From positions 942,501-1,006,500 of the forward strand of contig NC_053044.1 of assembly GCF_003473485.1 (NCBI RefSeq): a stretch of 64,000 nucleotides of DNA. The letters are read 5' to 3'. The position numbers and the translations under genes were made by a program. How positions within the stretch are numbered: position 1 is the stretch's first letter; each line of letters starts with the position of its first letter. Below the pieces are notes generated by a model that saw only the letters and a program-made list of their open reading frames with translations, was not told where the DNA came from and did no database searches. Below are positions 23,401-34,599 of this stretch, piece after piece. This DNA is from Medicago truncatula (lineage: Eukaryota > Streptophyta > Magnoliopsida > Fabales > Fabaceae).

Positions 23401-23920
23401 AAATTTTAATTAAAAGTAAAATTGTAGATGTCTTTTCTTCAAAAAAAGGTATAGATGCCTAAAAAGGTATATATATATTGCACCTTTATATCGTAACAAA
23501 CTATGCATATCATTTTCATGTTCAAAAAAATTAAACATATCTGTTTCCATGACACCAACAATGTAACAAATATAATATCATATAATATAAATTCTTATCT
23601 TTTTGAAAGACACAAAAAATATGGTATTCTTATAACGAAATTTGTTATAGAGTATAATTGAAATAGAAAAAATCAAATATTTTGATATTATTTATATTAT
23701 TATTCTAGACTCCTTAAATTGTTTCTCCTATTCAAATATTTAGCAAGTTATTTATATGATGATACTAATTTGTATTCATGTTACACAAAATAAACGTTAT
23801 TGAGTAAATATCGTATTTGTAAAAAAAAAATCTTTTATTTTTTTAACATTTTTAGCCTTCATAAATTATTCTAAACATTTTATTTATTTATTATGTTAAT
23901 TAATAATAAATTCAAAGTTT

Positions 23921-24006
23921 TGTCCTCATGAGTTTAGCTCAGTTGATAGGAACAATGCATAAATACATGCCAAGTCCGGAGTTCGAACCCCAGACACCAT
24001 ATAAAA
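23921..24006 (+). mobile_element. Short tRNA-like SINE, copy 2, with 19-bp TSD
   Basis: The body gtcctcatgag..ttcgaacccc..gacacc carries an A box (tagctcagttgatagg) and a B box (agttcgaacccc), the internal RNA polymerase III promoter of tRNA genes. It is flanked by perfect 19-bp repeats AATAATAAATTCAAAGTTT at 23902-23920 and 24007-24025. Cloverleaf pairing in the anticodon region is degenerate, so it is a retroposon and not a working tRNA. Confidence 0.85.
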
Positions 24007-24156
24007 AATAATAAATTCAAAGTTTGTACAATATTTTGCCTTTATTTTTACTTTGTTTTGAAGTAACTTTTAGACTGTAAAAAACCTTGACCAAACGGTA
24101 TCTAAGTTCAGTCGGGAACACTGTTTCACTTTCTTCTTCATAAGAGGTCATTTTCT

Positions 24157-24253
24157 TCGTCCTCGTGAGCTTAGCTTAGTTGGTAGGACAATGCATAAAA
24201 TATGCAAGGTCCGGAGTTCAAACCCCGGCCACCACAAAAAAAAAAAAAAAAAA
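24157..24253 (+). mobile_element. Short tRNA-like SINE, copy 3, with 12-bp TSD and A tail
   Basis: It has the same body as copy 2 (cctcgtgagcttagcttagttggtagg, tgcataaaatatgca hairpin, gagttcaaaccccgg). It ends in an A run of about 18 and is flanked by AGGTCATTTTCT at 24145-24156 and 24254-24265. Confidence 0.85.
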
Positions 24254-24892
24254 AGGTCATTTTCTATCTTTTTTCATGGTTCTGAGACCATGCATGACTT
24301 GAGTTGACTGATTTTTATGGCTTAAGGGCTTCATTTTTCGACACCGTTTTAGTTTTTGCTTCATCATAGATGGTTTTCTTCCTTTTTTCATGATTATGCA
24401 TTTTAAGGATTTTTTTTTCTTTTTTCCAATTGTTATTGGATTATGTACCAAAATTTGTTATGTTGCATGGCTGTAGAAAAATCGTCTTTTGTTATATGGA
24501 GTATAGTAGAGGTCATGATGACTCAATTTTAACTGATGGTAAGGTTTTGACACAATTGTTATTTTAGCTTCTGGTACAGGAGTTGAAAATAATTGATGCA
24601 TTTCAATTATTTTAGTTTTTGTGAGTAATCCTAAAGCTGTAACAGTTTTCATATTTTATTTATTCTTTCGTATATCATTGAGCCGTGCAAAAAGTTGATT
24701 GGTGTAAATTTGTTTTGATCATATCATTGGGGTCCAGAAAGTTGATGATAGAAATTTGTACATTTAAGATCAGGTTAATTTGATGATACAAAAATTGATC
24801 ACATAGAAATATGTTAGCTTCTTTCGATATCAGAATGAACAAAGGGAATAAAATTAAATGATGTATTATTGTATTTCTATATATGAATTTCA

Positions 24893-25870
24893 ATGTCAAG
24901 GGATTATGACTACATTAAGTATCTCAAAAATGATTTAGACGTTTGGAAAATAGGATTTGGAGTACTGGATTCTTGAATTGTGACTGGTAGTAATGAGAAT
25001 CAACATATGAAGCTCATTATTTGTGATGCAAAGGTTAGATAAGTTAGTTAAGATTTGTAGTAATTTCTTTTATGATTTATCAATGTTACTTATTAGTATA
25101 CATTTTGATTTATTTATATTTTTTGGTTTCTTTCTCGAATTTAGGGTGATCGAGTTCATGTAATAACTCGATATAGAGATTTAGAGCATTCGGAATATAG
25201 TTGATGTAACATTATGGGTAAAATACTTTGTAGCTTTATCATTTACCATTTATTTACCTTGAATACTTTGCTTCTATTTTGTAGTCAATGACAACGCAAA
25301 TAGATGTAACAATTGGTCAGGTTCGAGGCTGCTCATCAACCTACATCATCCGGTTGTTGAAAAGTTTAAGACTTAGTAAGTTTGCATTATGATTTCACAA
25401 TACAGTGTTAGAGTAACTTATTATTTCACAATCTGATTTGATTGTTTATTGACCATGTTTCTTGAATTGTTGTCGTGAACTTAACACTTCTCAAGCTCAG
25501 ATAGATTAAAAAGTAAAATTTAAAAAGTACTTCGTAGAACGATTTTTCCAATCTGTCTCAAGTTAGGCCAATTGATGAATCTATAAACTTAGTCAAGGTC
25601 TGTTTTTTTTTTTTTATACACAAACATGCTTTGAGTTTTTTTACGCACAAATTAAAAATGCATATTGCACTATTCTTTATTTCACGTGCATAATTTGTGT
25701 TAGGTACATACTCCATCACTATTTGGAAAAACAACTAAATTCAATCCTAACCAGTTTGGATGGTATTATGAGAGTTGCACCAAATGTTCGAAGACATCAA
25801 TGTCAAATGGTGCTAGCTATAGATGCACATGCGGGAGTGATGCTTAATTTTCATTTGTTTCAAAAATGTT
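24893..25870 (+). pseudogene. Decayed RPA70-like single-strand DNA-binding protein gene of Helitron A
   Basis: It starts MSRDYDYIKYLKNDLDVWKI with an OB-fold (DUF223-type) beginning. The first exon then has TGA where Trp is expected (LDS-IVTGSNENQHMKLIICDA). The next exon GDRVHVITRYRDLEHSEY begins near 25144 and soon meets stops. Near 25750 a C-terminal zinc-finger segment is recognisable: NPNQFGWYYESCTKCSKTSM followed by YRCTCG. RPA-like genes are often carried by plant Helitrons and may assist single-strand intermediates. This copy cannot make a full protein. Confidence 0.65.
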
Positions 25871-26660
25871 AATTGGTCAATGGGGTACATATAATGCACA
25901 TGCATGCATTTCTCTAGACTTTATAGGAAGATAAATTAGAAGTCATGATACATTTTCTTTAGCTTAAAATCAGTTATGTTACCTTCATTTCATAAGTTAT
26001 ATATAACTATATTCGCATACATCTTATCCATGTTAATATGCATTAGATTAATATTACAGTTATTTCCCTGTTTAGCATTTCCCAAACTATGTGTCAAGAA
26101 CAATTCTGAAAGGAAAGCGCAAAATAATCACTCTCATTGATGAACAAACATAGAAAAAGTATAAGTGTCACCTCTATGCAATTAGAATCCATTGATTATA
26201 GGTATTTAATATGCTTCTTTTTTTTTGTTTGCTTGATCACTATAGCCAAATATGATTTCATTTTTGACGATGCTGTTTATTTGTTTATAGTGTTTCTTCA
26301 ATAATTTTTGTGAATTTTGCGGTTTTCAAACTCAGAGTCATAACTTCAAGCCTGATAAAAAAATTATAGAGAAACTCAATGAAGTCCAATATTTTTTTTG
26401 GCCTAAATTGTAACAAAAATAAGTTTAAACAAATTGTTAATTCTTTAATAAATTTATTTCTATACCCTTTACTCTTTTTAATTCTTTTATCAATCATCAC
26501 AAATATTAATGTGTATTAAAGACTTGATAAAGCTTTCATAAATATTTTGATAAAGATTTATAATGTTTGTGCAATATTCATTAATTTGCTCTTTTTTTTT
26601 TATTTTTTTATTTTATAAAATACATTATGAAACCCGTGCAACGCACGGGTTTGTAACTAG

Positions 26661-27184
26661 TGTCAATGAAAAACTGTATCATTGAATTTACAATCTTATT
26701 TCCAAATGAAACTCCTTATATTTTCATAACTATGTTGGTAGATACATGCATTCACAATGGAACCAAAGTATGACATATACATACATGCATAATTTTCTTA
26801 TCAAAATATACATATGTTAATCTGTGCTAGCAATATAGTTAGATGTTATCCAACATAATTTTTTACTTAAGGGTCATTATTACATTACTGCTTTGGAAAT
26901 ATGATGATAATTATTACTTTTACAACTAACAAATTATATCTACACTTCATGATGATAAAAAATCTTTAGGACCAGGGTCATTAATGGACACGGTGCTCCA
27001 TGCATATATGACGTTTTCAATGTGGCTCCAACCACTATAGCAGCAAACAAGTATGGATTATGGATTTATTTATATACAAATCACATGTCTTACATTGAAC
27101 TCAACTCACATATATCTTCTCATCTTATATAACAGATTGGTAAACACTGTGAATGCAAAGTTTATACCAAAGCAACAAAACAAT
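26661..27184 (+). other. Region between Helitron A 3' end and the Rep/helicase start
   Basis: It should hold the promoter and leader of the Helitron gene, and perhaps the 5' end of Helitron B, but no TC-type terminus like that at 21760 was found. An exon-like open segment at about 26968-27050 (RTRVINGHGAP) followed by GT is possible but unsupported. Confidence 0.4.
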
Positions 27185-30100
27185 ATGCTCCCTACAAAGC
27201 GACGTAAGACTAATGAAGGGCGGTGTCCACTTTCTGACATCACAAATGGTACAAAACTCTCTCAATGTTCATGAATTAGGCTAAAAACAAAATCAACTTT
27301 ATTTGTTAAATACTTCATGCTTATTTCGTTTATATGCAGTTGAGGAATCATCACGACGAAAGCAGAGATCTTCCAATCCAACAACAGCCAAATTAGGACC
27401 GGTTGCACCTGGAAGATACTTATTCAAGCAGGTCGGCAACTCTCACATACACCAAGAATTCAATAATACTTCAGCTAATGAAATTCAGACATTGCAGAAT
27501 CCAATCCATCCTCATACCTCCATTCGATCCAGTCTACTTGCTGGTATGTTGGATTCCTATGACATTATAAGCACTATATTATGCTATTATTATGTTGTTC
27601 TATTCCTATGATATTATAAGCACTACATCTTACAAATATGTTTACGAAATCTGAAACCTGTCGGTCTAACATATTTTTCATTCTTCGCCATATGCAGAAA
27701 ACGGCTTTAAGGGCAAAAATATTAAGGCAGTTGTAACATCTGATAATTTGAACGATGGGATGTCGACACCAAACATTTGCAGTAATCATGGTACTACATC
27801 TTCCATTGTTTTCCTGCCTTTTGATTGTAATACATGTATGCATCATGTTTGTTTACCCCAGTATAAGAGGTTTAGAAGTCAATTTAATAAAAATGTATTT
27901 ATTTGCAAGGTTCATATAAGATGCAACATGAATATATCGATACTGTAGGAATTTCATTAGAGGCACCGTGCAATGAGAATGATTCAAACAAATCAGGTAT
28001 ACATATCGCAACACAATGGTCATTCAAAAGTCTGTCATGTTATTTTTATAGGCGAATTTCTATTCTAAACAGTTAACCGAATATTTATATTGACAGCAGC
28101 TGACCACATATTCAATCCAATTTTGGAAGCAACTTCTGATCCAGGTGAATCAACACAAATGGAAGTAAATACTAATTATTCGGCAGGTATTAGATAGGAT
28201 GCATTTGATTTTTTCATAGACGATATAGTCTTTGTGTTTTATTGACATTGTAGGTGTTGCGGTAAATATATAACTCAGTTCTATTTTAATGTGTACTACC
28301 ATAAGCAGAATGCGTCACCTACTCAGTTGTAATTGGAAGAGGCATATCCAAGACTACATTAGAACAATCGTTAGGGGACGATAATTGCACCTCTGTTACA
28401 TTTAATAAGGATGGCTTGGATGTTAATGATATGAATGTGGAGTCAGGTAGTTCATAGTTTAGATGCAAGCGGATCATGATATCGTCTTCTAAAGTCCATA
28501 TAAGTTGATGTCTGTAAATATGAAACTTTTTTGAATTAATGTACACATAAAATATATGTTTACAGGTGAAGGATACATTAGTACACATGTGAATGAGAAC
28601 ACACATGCGCATGACGATCACACTCAAAGTGGTAACACACACATGGAGTGCAACGAGAATGGTGAAGATTTTGATGTTCCTGATAACGATATAGGTATGT
28701 AAATAATATATGTACATAATATTAAACTTATCATCCACATCATCACCATTATTGCGTGTTAACCTTGGTATAAAATTGATTTTACAGCTGATTACGAACC
28801 AGAAGAAGATGCATGTGAAGATGGTGACTTACCAGGTGCTTATAAGTTACACTACAGTCATATGTCAATAGAGAATTTTCCATATATTTAACTGTGGATA
28901 TTTTTTTATGTTAATTATAGTGTACTTACTATTATTTCTTTTCATCACAATAAATGCAGAGTATTTAGAATGTGGTCAGCTGTTGTTCAAGTGTCCCTTT
29001 TGCAAGGCCTTGATGTGGTATGATGAAAGGGTGCGCAAATCAAGGAACACAACGAAACCTGAATTTACTATGTGCTGTATGCAAGGAAGAATAGAGATAG
29101 CACCTTTAAAAAAATTACCAAAGCCACTATACGATTTATATCATAAGAATGATCGAAAAAGCAAGTACTTCATGGAAAATATAAGATCATTCAACAGCAT
29201 GTTTGCATTTACGTCAATGGGAGGGAATATTGATAAGACGAAGAATGATGGAAAGGCTCCACCTGTTTTTGTTTTGAATGGAGAAAATTACCATCAAATA
29301 GGAAGTCTACTTCCGAAGCCTGGTCACCAACCGAAGTTTGCACAACTATATATCTACGACACCGACAATGAGCTCAAAAATCGAATGGATGTTGTCAGGT
29401 ATATTTTATTTGTGACACAAATTTCATGATTTTGAGTTATGCCTCAAACGTAGACATGAACCATCGCCATTTCTTTTGATTGAACCATATCCCTTGCATA
29501 TTGATTCTATTATTGAGTTCAGTTTGGTGTTATTTTGTAGGATGGAAGATGACAAAAACTCAATGAAGCAGAAAATCGTTGAAGAAATAAGAGATGTCCT
29601 CGATAGTTCAAATTCATATGTGAAATCCTATAGATTGGTTAGAGAAACTCTGTTGAAAAACCAGGCCCCTTCCATTCAGCTACGAATTTTAGGCAAGAGA
29701 GGATATGATGGTAGAAGGTATAACTTGCCATCTGCATCTGAAGTTGCAGCTTTAGTCGTTGGTGATTACGATGCAGCTGACTTTGAGCGGGATGTAATTG
29801 TGGAAGAGCAATCAGGACTTTTAAAGCGTATATCTGTCTTTGAGCCTTCTTACTTACCATTGCAATATCCCTTAATATTTTCTAGAGGAGAAGATGGTTT
29901 CCATAGAGATATATTATTTTCAGATAAACATAAGACGACTCCAATTCAAAGGAAGTATGTTTCAATGAAAGAATGGTTTGCATATATGATCCAACAAAGA
30001 GGCATTAATGTTTCACACCTTTTGTTCTCCAGACGGTTGCTGCAACAGTTTTTGGTCGATGCGTTTAGCATGATTGAGTCATGGCGTTTGAAATGGTACA

Positions 30101-33100
30101 GAGACCACCAGAAAGAGGTCAGAGCTGATATGTACAAGGGGTTATATGAAGCTGTTCTTAGAGGGGAGACAAGTCCAGCAACTGCTGGGAAACGTATAGT
30201 GTTGCCATCAAAATTCGCCGGAGGAGCACGATATATGATACAGAATTACCAGGATGCTATGGCAATATGTGCATGGGTGGGGTATCCAGATTTGTTTATC
30301 ACTTTTACATGCAATCACAAGTGGGCTGAGTTAGTAGACTTTCTGAAGAAGTACAACCTAAAACCTGAAGATAGACCTGATTTGGTGAGTCGTCTATTCA
30401 AGATAAAGTTAAATCATCTTATAAAGGAGATTAAGAAAGGAAAAAAATTTGGGAAAGTAAGAGCAGGTAATCTTCAATTAGTAATCTATATATCAAATTC
30501 TTTTTTATATGGTGTCTATCAAGACACATTTAAATTAGGCATTTAATTTACACATTGCACAAACTTCAACTTTTATTGCAGTTATTTATACCATTGAATT
30601 CCAAAAGTGAGGTCTCCCGCACGCTCATATATTGGTGTTTTTGCAACCAGAATTTTGTTGTACTCATCCTAAGAATATTGACAAGATTATATGCGCCGAA
30701 ATTCCAGACAAAGACCGTGATCCTCAACTATACAAAATAGTGTCTTCTCTTATGATTCATGGTCCATGTGGAGATCAGAACACATCATCACCTTGCATGC
30801 TAAATGGAAAGTGCACTAAATACTTTCCAAAAAAATTTGTTGACAGCTCTGTTATTGATTCTGAAGGCTATCCAATGTATAGAAGAAGAGATAATAGTGT
30901 TTTCATAAAAAAGGGTCAATCATTTGTTGATAATAGATATGTTGTTCCATACAATCGACATCTTCTACTGAAATTCAATGCACATATTAATGTAGAATGG
31001 TGCAATCAGTCACGGTCAATCAAATATCTATTCAAATATGTCAACAAAGGTCACGATTGCGTCACTGCTACATTTTACAACGTGGCTGATGAAAATTATG
31101 ACGAAATAAAAATGTATTATGATTGTCGGTATCTCTCATCATGTGAGGCTGTATGGAGAATATTTTCATTTGATATAAATTATAGAGAACCCTCTGTTGA
31201 GCGTCTGAATTTCCATCTGGAAGGAGAAGAACCGATCGTGTTTGAAGATCACGAAGATATTGAAGAGGTTATCAGGAAACCACATATTCGTGATACAAAG
31301 TTTATAGCATGGATGGATGCCAACAGGAAATATCCAGAAGCAAGAGAGCTAACTTACAACGAATTTCCATTAAAGTTTGTGTGGAAAGCATCTGAACATA
31401 AATGGACGCCGCGAAAACAAGGTCTCTCAATTGGCCGGATTCACTTTGTTCCTCCTGGGTCCGGGAAGAAGTTTTACCTCAGAACTCTGTTGAACTATGT
31501 TAAGGGTCCTATGTCCTTTGATGATATTAAAACAGTTAACAATCACAAGTATGCCTCATTCAAAGATGCTTGCTTCGCTTTGGGGTTGTTGGGTGATGAC
31601 AAAGAGTTTATTGACTGCATAAACCAAGCCGGACAATGGGGAACCGCCGGTTATCTACGCAGGTTGTTTGTCGCTTTACTGGTATCAAATCAATTCTCTC
31701 GGCCGGATCATGTTTGGGACAAGACATGGCGTCAGCTAAGCGATGATGTTTTACAGCGTCAGAAACGTATACTACGTGTACAAGGTACTGATGGTTTCAT
31801 TTATCCACTTTAAAGCACATTCACGTTAAGATCAATTAGATGTAGGTTTTTAATGTAAAAAATTCAGCAACTAAGAATATAATATCATGTTTTTAACGCG
31901 CAAATTTGGTGTTAGATGACAATCAATTGAGAAGTTATGTCCTTGCAGAAATAGAAAGATTGGTGCAAATGCATGGTAAGAAAATGAAGGATGATTATCC
32001 CATGATGCCTAGACCTGATGTTTCATTGATCCATCATGCACGAAATATGCTTTTATACGATGAGCTGAGTTACAACAGAGGGAACCTTGAAATTGAGCAT
32101 GGTAGATTGATGTCGACGATGACTGCGGAACAAAAGAAAGTATATGACACAATCATTAACAGAGTCAATGCCAAACGTCCTGGTTTTTTCTTTGTTTATG
32201 GTTACGGCGGAACAGGTAAGACTTTCATATGGAGAGCTTTAGCATCTGCATTGCGTTCAAAGGGGGACATAGTATTGACCGTTGCATCCAGCGGTATTGC
32301 AGCATTGCTCATACCGGGGGGAAGAACAGCACACTCCAGGTTTGGTCTTCCTCTATCCATTGATGAACTTTCTACATGCCGCATAGATCCCAAAAGTCAT
32401 TTGGCAAAGCTTATCATTGAAACAAAACTTATTATTTGGGACGAAGCACCTATGATGCATAAACATTGCTTCGAGGCTCTTGATCGTTCTATGAGGGATA
32501 TTCTTAGACACCAAAATGGTGGTAGGTTGGATATTCCTTTTGGTGGAAAGGTTGTTGTTCTTGGCGGGGATTTTCGACAAGTTCTTCCTGTTATACCGAA
32601 AGCAAACAGACAAGAAGTATGCAATGCAACCATTAATTCTTCCCAACTATGGCATTCCTGTGAGGTTTTGACACTTACTACTAATATGAGGCTTTTGCAT
32701 GGAAGCTCACCTCATGATATATGTGAAAGAAAAGAATTCAGTGAATGGGTGTTGGGGATTGGTGATGGGAGCATTGGGGAAGAAAATGATGAATATATAA
32801 ACATGCAAATTCCACACGACTTGCTTATTCATAGTTCCAGAGATCATATTGCATCAATTGTTGACTGCATATATCCGTCATTGTTGGATAACATGCATGA
32901 AAAGGATTTCTTCCAAGATAGAGCAATACTTACACCTAAAAATGTCTCCGTGGATGAAATTAATGATTATATGTTGGATCTCATACCTGGCGAAGAGAAA
33001 ATTTATTTAAGTTGTGACTCTCCGCTCACAAAGCCATCTATGATGAATAGGCTGGACGACATTCATACACCAGAGTTCTTGAACACAATTAATGCTTCTG

Positions 33101-33567
33101 GACTTCCACGACACAAAATACGATTAAAAGTTGGAGTACCCGTGATGCTAATGAGGAATTTGGACCCAACTGCAGGCCTTTGCAATGGAACTAGATTGAT
33201 TATTACAAAGATGGGAAGATATGTGCTTGAAGGAAAAGTTATAACTGGAAGCAATATTGGAGAAAAGGTCTTTATTCCTAGACTTTCGTTGGAACCGTCT
33301 GATACAAGAATTCCTTTTAAATTTCAACGTCGTCAGTTCCCTATATCTATTTGTTTTGCAATGACCATCAACAAAAGTCAGGGGCAATCACTCAAACAGG
33401 TTGGCATTTACCTTCCACAACCAGTATTCTATCATGGTCAACTCTACGTAGCCATATCAAGGGTTACATCAAGGAAAGGGCTGAAAATTTTGCTGTTAGA
33501 TGAAAACGGTTGCTGCATTGATAGTACCAATAATGTTGTTTTCAAGGAGATTTTTCGTAATGTTTAG
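27185..33567 (+). pseudogene. Helitron Rep/PIF1-helicase gene, 12 exons, one in-frame stop
   Basis: Exons: 27185-27248, 27340-27543, 27698-27790, 27910-27996, 28100-28186, 28309-28446, 28566-28694, 28788-28835, 28960-29398, 29541-30466, 30582-31784, 31916-33567. They total 5070 nt (1690 codons) and every GT-AG junction keeps frame. The start MLPTKRRKTNEGRCPLSDIT is typical of plant Helitron proteins. Exons 10-11 hold the Helitron_like_N/Rep region, with the HUH motif in GLPHAHIL and the paired tyrosines in KYLFKYVNKG. Exon 12 is a PIF1-type helicase: GYGGTGKTF (Walker A), IIWDEAPM (Walker B), GGDFRQVLP and [14 protein letters not shown]. The only lesion seen is TGA at 30608-30610 (codon 748), in FQK-stop-GLPHAHIL where Arg is usual. 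It is classed as a pseudogene but is close to intact. Confidence 0.85.
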
Positions 33568-33981
33568 TTGATTTCACTTTGTTTATTTATCTGTTCTGTT
33601 TCATTTCAGATTCACTGCATAATTTAGCATTAAAGTAATCATACTTTCTCATGTGTTTTCAATTATGTTTAGTTATGTGCACACCAACTGTTTTTTCCAC
33701 CTTTCCTTGCTTTTCTGTTGATATCAGTTTCAATGGTTGATGTTAGCGTTGGTCTGTCATAATGGATGGTTAAACTAAAATACAGGGAGTTTGTTAGGTT
33801 ATGTCATATGGTTAATCATTGGCTGATTTAAGCTTACAACAGGTCAAATAAATTCATTGAACTATAATTTTACACACTCACTTTGGAGTATAACTTTCCA
33901 TATGTTATTTGCATCTATAATATCAATATATTGCATCTATAATGTATATGACCCGGGCGTCAGCACGGGTGAAAGGTCTAG
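33568..33981 (+). mobile_element. 3' terminus of autonomous-type Helitron B
   Basis: After the stop codon an AT-rich 3' region ends with the hairpin ACCCGGGC-GTCA-GCACGGGT (33951-33970, one mismatch in the stem), then seven bases and CTAG at 33978-33981 followed by host T. This orientation and spacing match a Helitron 3' end for the element coding the Rep/helicase. Its 5' limit is uncertain (21760 or somewhere in 26661-27184). Confidence 0.75.
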
Positions 33982-34311
33982 TATAATATAACCTTCAACG
34001 ACACAACAACGACAGTTAACTCCCATTTCTTGAAAAATTCGTATATCAGACAACTTTCTTCCACCTCACTATTTATTCACCAATTTTTTTCCTTTTCCAT
34101 CCAAAAACCCATAAGATAAATTTTGTTTTGCAAAAGCTTTGTCTCAAATCATTGAAGAATGATTGTTAAAAGGTTTCTAAACTCATTTGTCATCAAGAAA
34201 CAGGCAATGCATCATTTACATTGTTCAAATTTTCTGTCATATTTTTGCAACTCCTGACATGAACTTGTAACAGCAGTTAACTACCATATGTGCATACAGT
34301 AGTTAACTATA

Positions 34312-34505
34312 GTTTTTTTTTAACAAGCAAAAATGAGATATATTAACACGGACACCGTAATTGTTACCGCACAAGGTGTGCCAGAACAATCACGAAAATG
34401 TCAAGGTCCAAACAAAATTACATCCAAATCAGTCAATACCCAGACATGAAAGCGGGCTCGACCACCAATGATGAGTACCATAACTAAATACAACATTACA
34501 AGCCT
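34312..34505 (-). mobile_element. LINE (L1-like) 3' end, minus strand
   Basis: In reverse the text runs 'ggtggtcgagcccgc', 'ctggcacaccttgtgcggt', 'ttaatatatctcatttttgc' and then a run of A (plus-strand T run at 34312-34321). The 'gcac..cttgtgc' hairpin before an A-rich tail is shared with the LINE end at 1003-1498. No coding part is retained and no TSD was found. Confidence 0.6.
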
Positions 34506-34599
34506 TGATCTTTGCGTTTTTTTTTTCCATTTTGTTGCTTTGAATGATTAACTTAATTATTGACTTTTTTTTTTGTTGCAATTTATTGTTGTTTACTGA

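Larger units (their letters stand above)
21760..26660 (+). mobile_element. Non-autonomous Helitron A
   Basis: The proposed 5' end is TCTATATACTCTATTAAAA after a host A (21759). The 3' end is a perfect 8-bp hairpin ACCCGTGC-AAC-GCACGGGT (26632-26650), then six bases and a short link to CTAG (26657-26660) before a host T. These are the hallmarks of plant Helitrons, which insert between A and T without a TSD. The interior has three tandem units of about 390 bp (21960-23400), two short SINEs, and a decayed RPA-like gene. No Rep/helicase lies within these limits. It is possible instead that 21760-33981 is one element with an internal older 3' end. Confidence 0.7.

Noticed and set aside
23922..24000. 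A functional tRNA gene
   Set aside because: A and B boxes are present, but the anticodon arm is degenerate, acceptor ends do not pair, and a 19-bp TSD shows it is a retroposed copy.
28319..28738. 139-codon minus-strand open frame
   Set aside because: Antisense to Helitron exons 6 and 7, which join in frame with their neighbours on the plus strand.
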